In this document: piece after piece, positions 1 through 7,858 of the stretch
Numbering within the stretch: position 1 is the stretch's first letter
Layout: each line of letters starts with the position of its first letter
Source: Humitalea rosea
GTDB lineage: Bacteria; Pseudomonadota; Alphaproteobacteria; Acetobacterales; Acetobacteraceae
Assembly (NCBI RefSeq): GCF_003253705.1
Contig: NZ_QKYU01000004.1
Span: forward strand, 177,924 to 241,923
Direction of reading: 5' to 3'
DNA length: 64,000 nt
Position numbers and translations under genes: made by a program
The notes under the pieces: model-generated
Seen by the model: only the letters and a program-made list of their open reading frames with translations
Databases searched by the model: none
Told to the model about the DNA's origin: nothing

Positions 1-286
1 AGGCGGCGGAGAAGGCGATCTTCTCGGCCCGCTGCGGCTCGGCGCCGATCAGCCCGATGTCCCAGACACCGTCATCCACCGCATCGGCCAACTCGCCCGG
101 CCGTGGGAAGGGCACGTAGCGCACCTCCACCCCCAGCCGCTCGGCCACCGCGCGGGCCATGGAGGGCGAGACGCCGGCCGGCTCGCCGGAGGCGGTCTTG
201 CTGTTCACCAGCAGGAAGTTGCTCATGTTGATGCCGGCGCGCAGGACGCCGGTGGGGGCAAGCTGGGCGAGGATCTCGGGGGTCAT
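1..286 (-). CDS. Family 3 solute-binding protein, C-terminus cut by window edge
   Basis: Only the first 95 residues are visible, from an ATG at 286. They read as the N-terminal lobe of an SBP_bac_3 domain: MTPEILAQLAPTGVLRAGIN, then a GEPAGVSPSMARAVAERLG stretch and WDIGLIGAEPQRAEKIAFS, the usual ligand-binding pattern of polar amino-acid ABC receptors. No hydrophobic signal peptide precedes the domain, so the protein is either cytosolic or starts further upstream than the sequence allows; the in-frame upstream codons run into the ketopantoate-reductase-like gene, whose stop lies 3 nt away. Probably co-transcribed with that gene. A cytosolic ligand-sensing role instead of transport is possible. 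Confidence 0.75.
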   Translation of the reverse strand, partial: MTPEILAQLAPTGVLRAGINMSNFLLVNSKTASGEPAGVSPSMARAVAERLGVEVRYVPFPRPGELADAVDDGVWDIGLIGAEPQRAEKIAFSAA

Positions 287-289
287 GGC

Positions 290-1354
290 TCAGTTCAACC
301 GCAGTTCGAGGATGTGACGGGGATCGGCCGCGATCTCGCCGCGCTCGATGCGCTTGACCAGATCGGTCAGCGCCGCATTCGCCGGGGTCGGCAGGCCCAT
401 CGGCTTGGCCTGGGCGGCGACGAAGCCGTTGATGTATTCGATCTCGGTGCGCCGGCCCTTCATCATGTCCTGCCCCATCGAGGGGCGATGCGCGCCGCCG
501 CCCGGCTTGTTCGCCTCGGCGATGCGATGCGAATCGTAGTCGGCCTTGGCCGCCGCATCGCCCTCACCGGCGCGGGCGATGATCTCGGGGTCGAGGTGGT
601 GGATATCCTCCAGCGCATAGCCGAGCGCCTGGCCGACGCGGATCGCCTCGCTGCCCAGGCGCGCGGTGAAATGGCGCAGCCTCTCGTCCAGCAGGATGTC
701 GCGGCTGACGAGGCCGGTCGCGGCCGACATGCCATTGGCCATGGCATTCGTCACGAGCTTGGACCAGCGCTCGCCCCAGAGATTCGCCGTCACCAGCGTG
801 CTGTCGGACAGCGCGGTGAGGCGCCCGACCTCCCGCGCGCGATCGGTGATGCGGCCATGCACCTCGCCCACGCGATAGACGGTATGCGCGGCGCCCCCCT
901 TGCCCGAGGCGCGGCGCACATGCCCCGGTTCGCAAAGCTCGACGGTGATGGAGCTGGCAATGGCGCCGAGGGTGCGGCCCCAGCCGACGATGCCGGCGAT
1001 CGTCTCCTCATTCATGCAGTTCTGCAGGCTGACGACATAGCCGCCGGGTGCCAGATACTGCTGCGCCATCATCGTGGCCCAGGCGGTGTCGTAGGATTTG
1101 ACGCAGATGAAGACGATGTCGAAGGGGCGGCCCCTGGCGATGCCCTGCAACTCGGTCAGGTGCAGCGCCCGCACCTTCACCGTGAACTCGGGAACATCCT
1201 TGATGTGGGAGATGCGCAGGCCCTGGTTGCGCATGACCTCGACATTCTCGGGCCACATATCGACGAAGGTCACATCCTCCCCCGCCTGCACCATATGCGC
1301 GCCGGCATAGCCGCCGACCGCGCCGGCGCCGATGATGGCGATTCGATTGCCCAT
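290..1354 (-). CDS. Ketopantoate reductase (ApbA/PanE) family oxidoreductase
   Basis: 354 residues. The N-terminus MGNRIAIIGAGAVGGYAGAH is the NAD(P)H-binding GxGxxG loop of the ketopantoate-reductase fold, and the C-terminal half (about residues 190-340, WGERWSKLVTNAMAN onward) matches the helical ApbA_C domain with its conserved Lys in KLVTNA. Members reduce 2-dehydropantoate to pantoate for CoA synthesis, but many paralogues act on other 2-oxo acids. Its coupling to a solute-binding protein gene (3 nt downstream) rather than to panB/panC suggests a catabolic paralogue; I would not call it panE. Long-end insert GEGDAAAKADYDSHRIAEAN is unlike E. coli PanE. Confidence 0.85.
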   Translation of the reverse strand: MGNRIAIIGAGAVGGYAGAHMVQAGEDVTFVDMWPENVEVMRNQGLRISHIKDVPEFTVKVRALHLTELQGIARGRPFDIVFICVKSYDTAWATMMAQQYLAPGGYVVSLQNCMNEETIAGIVGWGRTLGAIASSITVELCEPGHVRRASGKGGAAHTVYRVGEVHGRITDRAREVGRLTALSDSTLVTANLWGERWSKLVTNAMANGMSAATGLVSRDILLDERLRHFTARLGSEAIRVGQALGYALEDIHHLDPEIIARAGEGDAAAKADYDSHRIAEANKPGGGAHRPSMGQDMMKGRRTEIEYINGFVAAQAKPMGLPTPANAALTDLVKRIERGEIAADPRHILELRLN

Positions 1355-1416
1355 GGATGTTTCCCCTGACCGCGGCGCTTGTTTCGCGGCAGGCTAGCGT
1401 GGCCGAATGCCGGGCG

Positions 1417-2763
1417 CTACAGGGCGGCCGGCACCCCCGCCGCGGCCAGGGCCTGGGCCTGACGTTCCGCGACCTCGGCTTCCTTCAAATCATGGGTCAG
1501 CTCCTCGAACATGCGGTGCCAGTTGATCTCCGCCTTCAGCCGCAGGAACACGCTGCCAAGCCCGATCGCCGCGCGGTCCATCAGCACGAATTCGCGCGGG
1601 ATGGTGACGCCGCCGCTTTTCTTCAGCCCGGCATGGACGGTTTCGGCGACCTTGCGGCCGAATTGCGGATCGTCGGATTCCTGGATGGGCCGCACGCGAT
1701 CCTGCATCAGCGGCTCGTACAGGAAGCGCGCCCAGAGCGAGAGCACCTGCATCGTCTCGCGCGACAGGTTCACGAAACCCCAGACGCGGTACGCCTCGGC
1801 GGCCTTCTCCTCGTCATTGTCGCGCACCGCTTCGTAAAGCATGATAACGCCACTCACGAATTTCGGCGGGAAGACGCGGATGGCGCCGTAGTCGAGCAAA
1901 TTGACCCCGTCCCGCCCCGGCCGCGCCTGGTAGTTACCGAGATGCGGATCGCCGTGGATCACGCCATAGCGGTAGAACGGCAAATAGTAGGCAAGGAACA
2001 GCCCGCGCGCATAGGCAGCGCGTTCCTCCGGCGGCGGGTCTTCCTCCAGGCGCTTTTGCAGCGAACGGCCCTCGACCCAGCTCATGGTCAGCAGCCGGTG
2101 AGTGGTGAATTCCGGCACCGGGACCGGCACCGTCACCTCCGGCGTGTCGCGCAGCATGTTGCCGTAGAGCCGCATCTGCGCGGCCTCACGCGTGTAATCC
2201 AATTCCTCGCGCAGCCGGGCTGCCAACTCGTCATAGACCTCGTGGTTCTTCAGCGCCGTGTCCATGCGCCCATAGAGCGAGATCGCGATCTTCACCTGCT
2301 TGAGATCGGCCTCCACCACGCTGGCCATGTCGGGGTATTGCAGCTTGCAGGCGACGTCGCGCCCATCCGGCAGGATCGCGCGATGCACCTGGCCGAGCGA
2401 GGCGGCGGCCGCCGCCTCCTGCGAGAAACTGGCGAAGCGGGACTGCCATTGCGGCCCCAATTCGCTCGCCATGCGGCGGCGGACGAAGGCCCAGCCCATC
2501 GGCGGCGCATTGGCCTGCAAGGTTGCAAGCTCCGCCGCATATTCCGCCGGCAGCGCGTCGGGGACGGTTGACAGGAACTGCGCCACCTTCATCAGCGGCC
2601 CCTTCAGCCCGCCCAGCAGCGCCTTCAGATCCTCGGCATGGGCCGCCTTGTCGGTCTTGATGCCGAGGAAGCGCTCACCGGCGACGCGGGCGGCGATGCC
2701 GCCGACCGCGCCCGAGGTGCGGACCATGCGCCGCATCTCGCCAAAGATATTGCTGCCGCTCAT
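1417..2763 (-). CDS. ABC1/AarF/UbiB-family atypical kinase
   Basis: 448 residues of the ABC1 (UbiB/ADCK) family, proteins that support ubiquinone biosynthesis or handling. Visible marks are the KxxQ motif (MKVAQFLSTVPDALP), the Ala-rich nucleotide loop AAAASLGQVHRA, the ion-pair Lys in VACKLQYPD, HGDPHLGNY (catalytic loop) and LLDYGAIR (DFG-equivalent with Tyr). The KVAQ form in place of KxGQ is common in this soluble subgroup. No C-terminal membrane helices are seen, so it is not classical UbiB. The start ATG overlaps the stop of the upstream M3 peptidase (ATGA), so the two are translated together. Confidence 0.85.
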   Translation of the reverse strand: MSGSNIFGEMRRMVRTSGAVGGIAARVAGERFLGIKTDKAAHAEDLKALLGGLKGPLMKVAQFLSTVPDALPAEYAAELATLQANAPPMGWAFVRRRMASELGPQWQSRFASFSQEAAAAASLGQVHRAILPDGRDVACKLQYPDMASVVEADLKQVKIAISLYGRMDTALKNHEVYDELAARLREELDYTREAAQMRLYGNMLRDTPEVTVPVPVPEFTTHRLLTMSWVEGRSLQKRLEEDPPPEERAAYARGLFLAYYLPFYRYGVIHGDPHLGNYQARPGRDGVNLLDYGAIRVFPPKFVSGVIMLYEAVRDNDEEKAAEAYRVWGFVNLSRETMQVLSLWARFLYEPLMQDRVRPIQESDDPQFGRKVAETVHAGLKKSGGVTIPREFVLMDRAAIGLGSVFLRLKAEINWHRMFEELTHDLKEAEVAERQAQALAAAGVPAAL

Positions 2764-4589
2764 GCAGGGTCCTGCTCAAGCTCATCGATGAAGCCTGAGA
2801 TGACATCGAGACCCTTGGCCCAGAAGGCGGGCTCGGAGGCATCGAGCCCGAAGGGCGCCAGCAGCTCCTTGTGCCGCTTGGTGCCGCCGGCCCGCAGCAG
2901 CTCCAGGTATTTCTGCTGGAAGTCGGGGATGCCGCCCTCCTGGAACACGCCATAGAGCGCGTTCACCAGGCAATCGCCGAAGGCATAGGCATAGACATAG
3001 AAGGGCGTGTGCACGAAGTGCGGGATATAGGCCCAGTAGACCGCATAATCCGGCGTGAAGTCGAAGGCCGGGCCGAGGCTGCGGACCTGCACCTCCATCC
3101 AGATCTCGCCGATGCGCTCGGGGGTCAACTCGCCCTTGCGGCGTTCGTCATGCAGCGCCGCCTCGAACTGGTAGAAGGCGATCTGCCGGACGACGGTGTT
3201 CAGCATGTCCTCCACCTTGCCGGCCAGCAGGGCGCGCCGCTTGCGGACATCCGTGGTGGCATCGAGCACGGACCGAAACGTCATCATCTCGCCGAAGACG
3301 CTGGCGGTTTCGGCCAGGGTCAGCGGCGTGCCGCTCATCAGATACCCCTGTTCGGCCGCCAGCACCTGATGCACGCCATGGCCCAACTCATGGGCCAGCG
3401 TCATCACATCCCGCGTCTTGCCGTGATAGTTCAGCAGCAGATAGGGATGCGCCGAGGGCACTGTCGGATGCGCGAAGGCCCCACCCGATTTGCCCGGACG
3501 CGGCGCCGCATCGATCCAGGCATGGTCGAAGAACTTCTGGCCCACCTTGGCAAGCTCGGGCGAGAAACCCGCATAGGCATCCAGCACCCGCTTGGTGGCG
3601 ACGGGCCAGGGGATCTTGCTGTCATCCTCATCCGGCAGCGGCGCGTTGCGGTCCCAATGCTGCAACTTCTCCAGGCCCAGCCACTTCGCCTTCAGCGTGT
3701 AGTAGCGGTGGGCCAGGCGCGGATAGGAGGCCTCGACCGCCGAGACCAGCGCATCGACAACCTCATCCTCCACCATGTTGGAGCGGTTGCGGTAGGAGGC
3801 GGGGCGCGGGTAGTGGCGCCACGCGTCGATGATCTGCTTGTCCTTGGCCAGCGTGTTGGTGATCAGCGAGAACAGTTTCTGGCGCTCGGCAAAGGCCGCC
3901 GAGATGCCCACGGCCGCGGCGGCCCGCACCGAACGATCGGCATCCGACAGCTTGTTCAGCGCGGCGGAGACGGTCAGGCTTTCCTCCCCCACCTTCACCC
4001 GCATGCCGGCGACGGTCTCGTCGAACAGCCGGTTCCAGGCGCTGCGGCCGGTGACCTCCTTCTCGTGCAGCAGCCGTTCCAGCTCGTCGTCGAGCTGATG
4101 CGGGCGGAACACGCGCAGGTCGCGCAGCCAGGGCCGAAACCGCGAGAGCGCGGCCGAGCCCGCGAATTTTTCCTCCAGCACCGAATCCTCGATGCGGTTC
4201 AGCTCCAAGGTGAAGAACAGCATGTGGGAGGAGATCACCGTCCCCCGCTCCTGCATGGTCTGGTAGAAGCGGCCATTCTCGCCATCCTCCGCATTCTCGG
4301 AGAATTTCAGCCCGGCGAAGGACATGACGCGGCCGAGGACCTCCTCCATCCGCTCATAGACCTCCAGCGCCAGGGCCAGGGCATCCCCCGGCAGGCCCGC
4401 GAGCTTATCGACATAGGTGGCCCGGAAGGCGCTGGCCTCGTCCTCCACCCGATCGAGGTCGGCGGCGAGCTTGGGGTCGTCGAAGCCAGCATAGAGGTCG
4501 CTGAGGTCCCAGGCGGGAAGGGCTTCATGGCCTCCCCCACCCTGGACGGCGGCATCGCGGGGAATCGGCTGGCGGGTCTGATGGGTCAC
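2760..4589 (-). CDS. pepF: M3-family oligoendopeptidase F
   Basis: Zinc oligopeptidase that cleaves short peptides in the cytosol. The M3 metal site HELGH is at residues 400-404 within TLAHELGHGVHQVL, with a downstream Glu expected in LAETASVFGEMM. The start is taken as the GTG at 4589 (VTHQTRQPIP...), giving 609 residues, the normal length for PepF; the frame stays open far upstream but that extension is antisense to the acyl-CoA synthetase gene and has no homology. No strong Shine-Dalgarno precedes the GTG; a GGAGGG lies about 26 nt upstream, so the start could be off by some codons. Divergent from 4677; ATGA overlap with the ABC1 kinase. Confidence 0.9.
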   Translation of the reverse strand: MTHQTRQPIPRDAAVQGGGGHEALPAWDLSDLYAGFDDPKLAADLDRVEDEASAFRATYVDKLAGLPGDALALALEVYERMEEVLGRVMSFAGLKFSENAEDGENGRFYQTMQERGTVISSHMLFFTLELNRIEDSVLEEKFAGSAALSRFRPWLRDLRVFRPHQLDDELERLLHEKEVTGRSAWNRLFDETVAGMRVKVGEESLTVSAALNKLSDADRSVRAAAAVGISAAFAERQKLFSLITNTLAKDKQIIDAWRHYPRPASYRNRSNMVEDEVVDALVSAVEASYPRLAHRYYTLKAKWLGLEKLQHWDRNAPLPDEDDSKIPWPVATKRVLDAYAGFSPELAKVGQKFFDHAWIDAAPRPGKSGGAFAHPTVPSAHPYLLLNYHGKTRDVMTLAHELGHGVHQVLAAEQGYLMSGTPLTLAETASVFGEMMTFRSVLDATTDVRKRRALLAGKVEDMLNTVVRQIAFYQFEAALHDERRKGELTPERIGEIWMEVQVRSLGPAFDFTPDYAVYWAYIPHFVHTPFYVYAYAFGDCLVNALYGVFQEGGIPDFQQKYLELLRAGGTKRHKELLAPFGLDASEPAFWAKGLDVISGFIDELEQDPA

Positions 4590-4676
4590 GGTGGCTCTGG
4601 CATCCGACTGGGGTTCCCTCCGATATAAGCGTGCAAACGGCCGGGCCAAGCCGGTCAGGACGGGACGGAGACGCGC

Positions 4677-6347
4677 GTGGCCGAAAACGAGTGGAACAGC
4701 CTGCCGTCGATGCTGTTCGATTGCGCCCGGCGCTGGCCGGATCGGCCGATGCTGCGGGTGTGGCGGGGCGGCGGCTGGCAGACGACCTCCTGGGGCGATT
4801 TCGCGCTCTCCGTGGCCCGGATCGCCGCCTGGCTGCGGGCCGAAGGGGTCTCGCCGGGGGATCGCGTGCTGCTGGTGGCCGAGAACCGCCCCGAATTCCC
4901 CATCGCCGATACCGCCATCATGGCGATCGGCGCGGTCACGGTGCCGACCTATGTGACCAACACCGTCGCCGACCACGCCCATATCCTGCGCGATTCGGGG
5001 GCCAGGGCCGCGATCGTCGCGACCGCCCGGCTGGCCGGGGCGATCGACCAGGCGGCCGAGGCCGGGCTCGACCTGAGGCTCTGCATGGAGACGGCGGAAG
5101 GCTGGCATGGCTGGGCCGAGGCCGATGCCACCCCCGCGGACGCCGCCATGCTGATGGCCGAGGCCGAGGCGATCCCGCCGGGGCGCCTCGCCTGTCTCGT
5201 CTATACCAGCGGCACCGGCGGGCTGCCGAAGGGGGTGATGCAGCCGCATCGCGCGCTTCTCGCCAATCGCGCCGGCGTCGCGGAGGTCGCCCGCAGGCTT
5301 GGGCTGGATGGCACCTGCTACCTCAGCTTCCTGCCGCTGTCGCATTCCTACGAGCATACCGTCGGCTGCTTCCTGCTGCCTTCGCTCGGCATCGAGGTGG
5401 TCTATTCGCGCGGTGCGGAGCGCCTCGCGGCGGAACTCGCCGACATCCGCCCCAGCATCGTGACCGCGGTGCCACGGTTGTTCGAGGTGCTGCGCGCCCG
5501 CATCCTGGGCCAGATGGAGAAAGCGGGCCCCATGGCGCGCTGGCTGTTCGACCGCGCGTTGGCCCAGGGGCTGCGGCGGATGGACGGCCCCCCGCTGAAC
5601 CCCCTGGAGCGGCTGCTGGACCTGGTCCTGGACCGGCTGGTGCGCCGCAAGATCCAGGCGCGCTTCGGTGGGCGGCTGGTGGCCATGGTCTCCGGGGGGG
5701 CGCGGCTGGACCCTGACCTCTCGGGCTTCTTCCTCGCCCTCGGCGTGCCCGTGCTGCAGGGCTATGGCCAGACCGAGGCCGGGCCGGTGATCAGCGTCAA
5801 CTTGCCCTGGGACAACCACCGCCGCACCGTCGGCCCGCCGCTCTCCGGCGTCGAGGCGCGGATCGCCGCGGATGGCGAGTTGCTGGTGCGCGGCCCGCTG
5901 GTCATGGATGGCTATTGGAACGACCCCGAGGCCACCGCCAGCGCCATCCAGGATGGCTGGCTGCATACCGGCGATGTCGGGGTGCTGGAGAACGGGCGGC
6001 TGGTCATCACCGACCGCAAGCGCGACTTCATCAAGACCCTGGGCGGGGACATGATCAGCCCGGCCAAGATCGAGAGCCTGCTGATGGCCGAGCCCGAGAT
6101 TCTCCAGGCGGTGATCGCGGGCGAGGGCCGCCCGAACCTCGTCGCCCTGGTGGTCCCGGCCGAGGGCGCGGATGCCGAAGCCGCGTTGAAGCGGATCAAC
6201 GCCCGCGTGTCGCCGGTGGAGCGCATCCGCCGGTTCGCGGTCGTCCCCGCCTTCACGCTGGAGAACGGCCTGCTGACGCCAACCATGAAGGTAAAGCGGC
6301 GCGCGGTGCTGGAGGCGCATGAGGGCGGCATCGCCGCCCTCTACTGA
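4677..6347 (+). CDS. AMP-dependent acyl-CoA synthetase (long-chain type)
   Basis: 556 residues, ANL superfamily. The enzyme would activate a fatty or related carboxylic acid to its acyl-AMP and then the CoA thioester. The phosphate loop reads LVYTSGTGGLPKGVMQPHRA; family members normally have TSGTTG, so one Thr is Gly here. Other marks: YLSFLPLSHSYEH, LQGYGQTEAGPVIS, HTGDVGVLENGRL, the hinge DRKRDFIKTLGGD and the C-terminal Lys in LTPTMKVKR. This set resembles the FAA1/FadD15-like 'long-chain acyl-CoA synthetase' branch. GTG start with GGGACGGAG 8 nt upstream. Single-gene unit, divergent from pepF and convergent with the next gene (4-nt gap). Confidence 0.88.
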   Translation: MAENEWNSLPSMLFDCARRWPDRPMLRVWRGGGWQTTSWGDFALSVARIAAWLRAEGVSPGDRVLLVAENRPEFPIADTAIMAIGAVTVPTYVTNTVADHAHILRDSGARAAIVATARLAGAIDQAAEAGLDLRLCMETAEGWHGWAEADATPADAAMLMAEAEAIPPGRLACLVYTSGTGGLPKGVMQPHRALLANRAGVAEVARRLGLDGTCYLSFLPLSHSYEHTVGCFLLPSLGIEVVYSRGAERLAAELADIRPSIVTAVPRLFEVLRARILGQMEKAGPMARWLFDRALAQGLRRMDGPPLNPLERLLDLVLDRLVRRKIQARFGGRLVAMVSGGARLDPDLSGFFLALGVPVLQGYGQTEAGPVISVNLPWDNHRRTVGPPLSGVEARIAADGELLVRGPLVMDGYWNDPEATASAIQDGWLHTGDVGVLENGRLVITDRKRDFIKTLGGDMISPAKIESLLMAEPEILQAVIAGEGRPNLVALVVPAEGADAEAALKRINARVSPVERIRRFAVVPAFTLENGLLTPTMKVKRRAVLEAHEGGIAALY

Positions 6348-6351
6348 GGCG

Positions 6352-6852
6352 TCAGAAGCGGGCGGTGCCGGACTCCGCCGTCTGCTCGGGCTCGCCGGTC
6401 AGCGCTGCACGCACGGAGCCGAACAGCCCCGCCATGGCGCCGGACCGCCCATCCCAATACTCGGCCGAAATCGCGGTGACCTGGAGCAGCGCCAGATCGG
6501 GGCTTTGCGCCCCCTCCGGGAACCAGGGGCGGGCCTCCTCGGTCCAGAGCCGTTCGGCCATCGCCGGATCGTGCCGCACCGCGGCGGTGCCCTGGACGGA
6601 GACGTAATCCTGGTTGGCCGGATTCGCGTAGGTCAGCAGGACCTCGCGATCGGCCGCGATCTCCGAGGTCTTGCCGGTATGGCCCTTGGTGAAGAACCAG
6701 AGCGTGCCGTCGGGATCGGTCTGAAGCGCATGCATCGGCCGCGCCCGCAGGCCGCCCACGGCATCGTGGGTGACCAGCATGGCCACGCGGATGTCCTTGA
6801 TCATCTCCAGCGCCTTGGCGCGGGCCGCGGCGGGATCGGTTGGCTGGGTCAT
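6352..6852 (-). CDS. Pyridoxamine-phosphate-oxidase-fold protein (general stress protein 26 type)
   Basis: 166 residues with a split-barrel FMN-binding fold of the COG3871 kind: RVAMLVTHDAVGGLRARPM, then LWFFTKGHTGKTSEI and QDYVSVQGTAAVRHD, and MAERLWTEEARPWFP near the end. Relatives bind flavins and are annotated as general stress proteins; the physiological reaction is not established. The start ATG follows AGGAG with an 8-nt spacer, so it is well placed. It stands alone between an acyl-CoA synthetase (convergent) and the GapR gene (57 nt upstream on the same strand). Confidence 0.82.
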   Translation of the reverse strand: MTQPTDPAAARAKALEMIKDIRVAMLVTHDAVGGLRARPMHALQTDPDGTLWFFTKGHTGKTSEIAADREVLLTYANPANQDYVSVQGTAAVRHDPAMAERLWTEEARPWFPEGAQSPDLALLQVTAISAEYWDGRSGAMAGLFGSVRAALTGEPEQTAESGTARF

Positions 6853-6908
6853 CGCGTTGTCTCCTCTGCGGTGTCAGAGGAGACAACGGCGCGCGACGCC
6901 CCTGGTTG

Positions 6909-7193
6909 CTACATGCCCAGGGCGCGGCGGTAGAGGTCGAGCAGGGTCTCCTGCTCCTCCACCTCGGCCGGCTCCTTCTTGCGGATGGAGATGATCTGGC
7001 GGATCACCTTGGCATCGAAGCCGGCCGACTTGGCCTCCTGCATGATGTCCTTGATGTCGCCGGACAGGGCCTTCTTCTCTTCTTCCAGGCGTTCCACGCG
7101 CTCGATGATGCTGCGCAGGCGATCGGCGGCGATGCCGCCGACGTCGGCGTCCTTCTCCGGCGTGTCCTGGATGCTGGTGGGTGGGTTCGCCAT
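6909..7193 (-). CDS. gapR: GapR family (DUF2312) nucleoid-associated protein
   Basis: 94 residues. The core from residue 20 (GIAADRLRSIIERVERLEEE) to 85 (KVIRQIISIRKKEP...) is the DUF2312 helical domain of GapR, the alphaproteobacterial protein that clamps over-twisted DNA ahead of moving polymerases and stimulates topoisomerases. The Lys/Arg-rich second helix (KALSGDIKDIMQEAKSAG) and the IRKK tail are the DNA-contacting parts in the Caulobacter structures. A 14-residue flexible N-terminal arm precedes it and a 12-residue acidic tail follows. Diagnostic of Alphaproteobacteria. Confidence 0.92.
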   Translation of the reverse strand: MANPPTSIQDTPEKDADVGGIAADRLRSIIERVERLEEEKKALSGDIKDIMQEAKSAGFDAKVIRQIISIRKKEPAEVEEQETLLDLYRRALGM

Positions 7194-7269
7194 GGGATGC
7201 TTTCGGCCTGGGTCAGAAGGGGGCGGGATATACCCCCCGCCCGGCGCCGCGCCAACCAGGGGCGCGGCC

Positions 7270-7779
7270 CTAGGGGATGAGCCGCGCGATCAGCGCCTCC
7301 TGATCCGGTGCCGGGATGGCGCCATCCAGCAGCAGATGCGCGAGCCCGTGCACCAGGCCCCAGGCGCGCAAGGCCTCATCCGGCGAAGAGGCGGCGGCGC
7401 TCAGTGCCGCAAAGGCGGCGCGGGAGGCCGCCGCCAGCTCGGGATGCGCCGCCGCGCGCGCCAGCAGCGGGCCGAACATCAGCCGGAACCGCCCCGGCCG
7501 GGCCAGGGCGAAGCGGATATAGGCACGGCCCATCCCCGTCAGCGACGCCCCCGCCAGGGCCGTGCCGAAATCGGCATAGTGCCGCGCCGCCAGCGCCGCG
7601 AGCAGCGCCTCCTTGTCCGCGAAATGGCGATAGGCGGCGGTGGCCGAGACCCCGGCGGCGCGGGCGACCTCCCGCAGGCTGATCGCGCCATCGCCGCCGG
7701 CGTCGAGCAGCGCATCGGCGCGGTCGAGCATGGCCGCGCGCAGATCACCGTGATGGTATGGGGATCTTGATGTTGACAC
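7270..7779 (-). CDS. TetR/AcrR-family repressor
   Basis: 169 residues. The N-terminus SPYHHGDLRAAMLDRADALL and the helix-turn-helix SLREVARAAGVSATAAYRHF (about residues 35-54) are typical of TetR regulators, followed by a small ligand-binding domain with a TetR_C-like end. The start is a GTG at 7779: an in-frame TGA lies two codons upstream, and no better start exists downstream before the YHHGDL motif. This start codon sits in the left arm of an inverted repeat (7772-7778), so the protein probably represses itself and the divergent membrane-oxidoreductase gene at 7855. Confidence 0.88.
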   Translation of the reverse strand: MSTSRSPYHHGDLRAAMLDRADALLDAGGDGAISLREVARAAGVSATAAYRHFADKEALLAALAARHYADFGTALAGASLTGMGRAYIRFALARPGRFRLMFGPLLARAAAHPELAAASRAAFAALSAAASSPDEALRAWGLVHGLAHLLLDGAIPAPDQEALIARLIP

Positions 7780-7812
7780 CGATCACATAACCCGCATGTT
7801 TATGATGTCAAC
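7772..7812. promoter_or_regulatory. Candidate TetR operator in a divergent promoter region
   Basis: GTTGACA at 7772-7778 is exactly mirrored by TGTCAAC at 7806-7812, with 27 nt between. Each arm contains TTGACA, a perfect sigma-70 -35 hexamer, one facing each way, so the repeat coincides with two face-to-face promoters. -10 hexamers are less clear: TATGTG for the minus direction at 16 nt, TGTTTA or similar for plus. A TetR gene starting inside this element makes it the natural operator. Arms 34 bp apart centre to centre would need two dimers or a looped contact; a DNA-binding assay would decide. Confidence 0.5.
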
Positions 7813-7831
7813 TTCCCCGCGAAGGAGGGCC

Positions 7832-7858
7832 ATGTCCATGGGCCGGCACCGCAAGTGA
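7832..7858 (+). CDS. Putative 8-residue leader peptide overlapping the next start
   Basis: ATG at 7832 follows a strong AAGGAGG (7822-7828) by only 3-4 nt and encodes MSMGRHRK before a TGA at 7856. That TGA overlaps the GTG start (7855) of the 704-residue oxidoreductase as GTGA. The big gene has no ribosome-binding site of its own at the right distance and no other in-frame start upstream, so ribosomes probably load here (possibly at the second ATG, 7838, spaced 10 nt from the site) and re-initiate. Too short for homology; the claim rests on the layout only. Confidence 0.4.
   Translation: MSMGRHRK

Noticed and set aside
4590..6320. Long minus-strand open frame running from pepF through the acyl-CoA synthetase gene
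   Set aside because: It is a shadow of the acyl-CoA synthetase and has only Arg/Gly/His-rich sequence; pepF homology begins at 4589.
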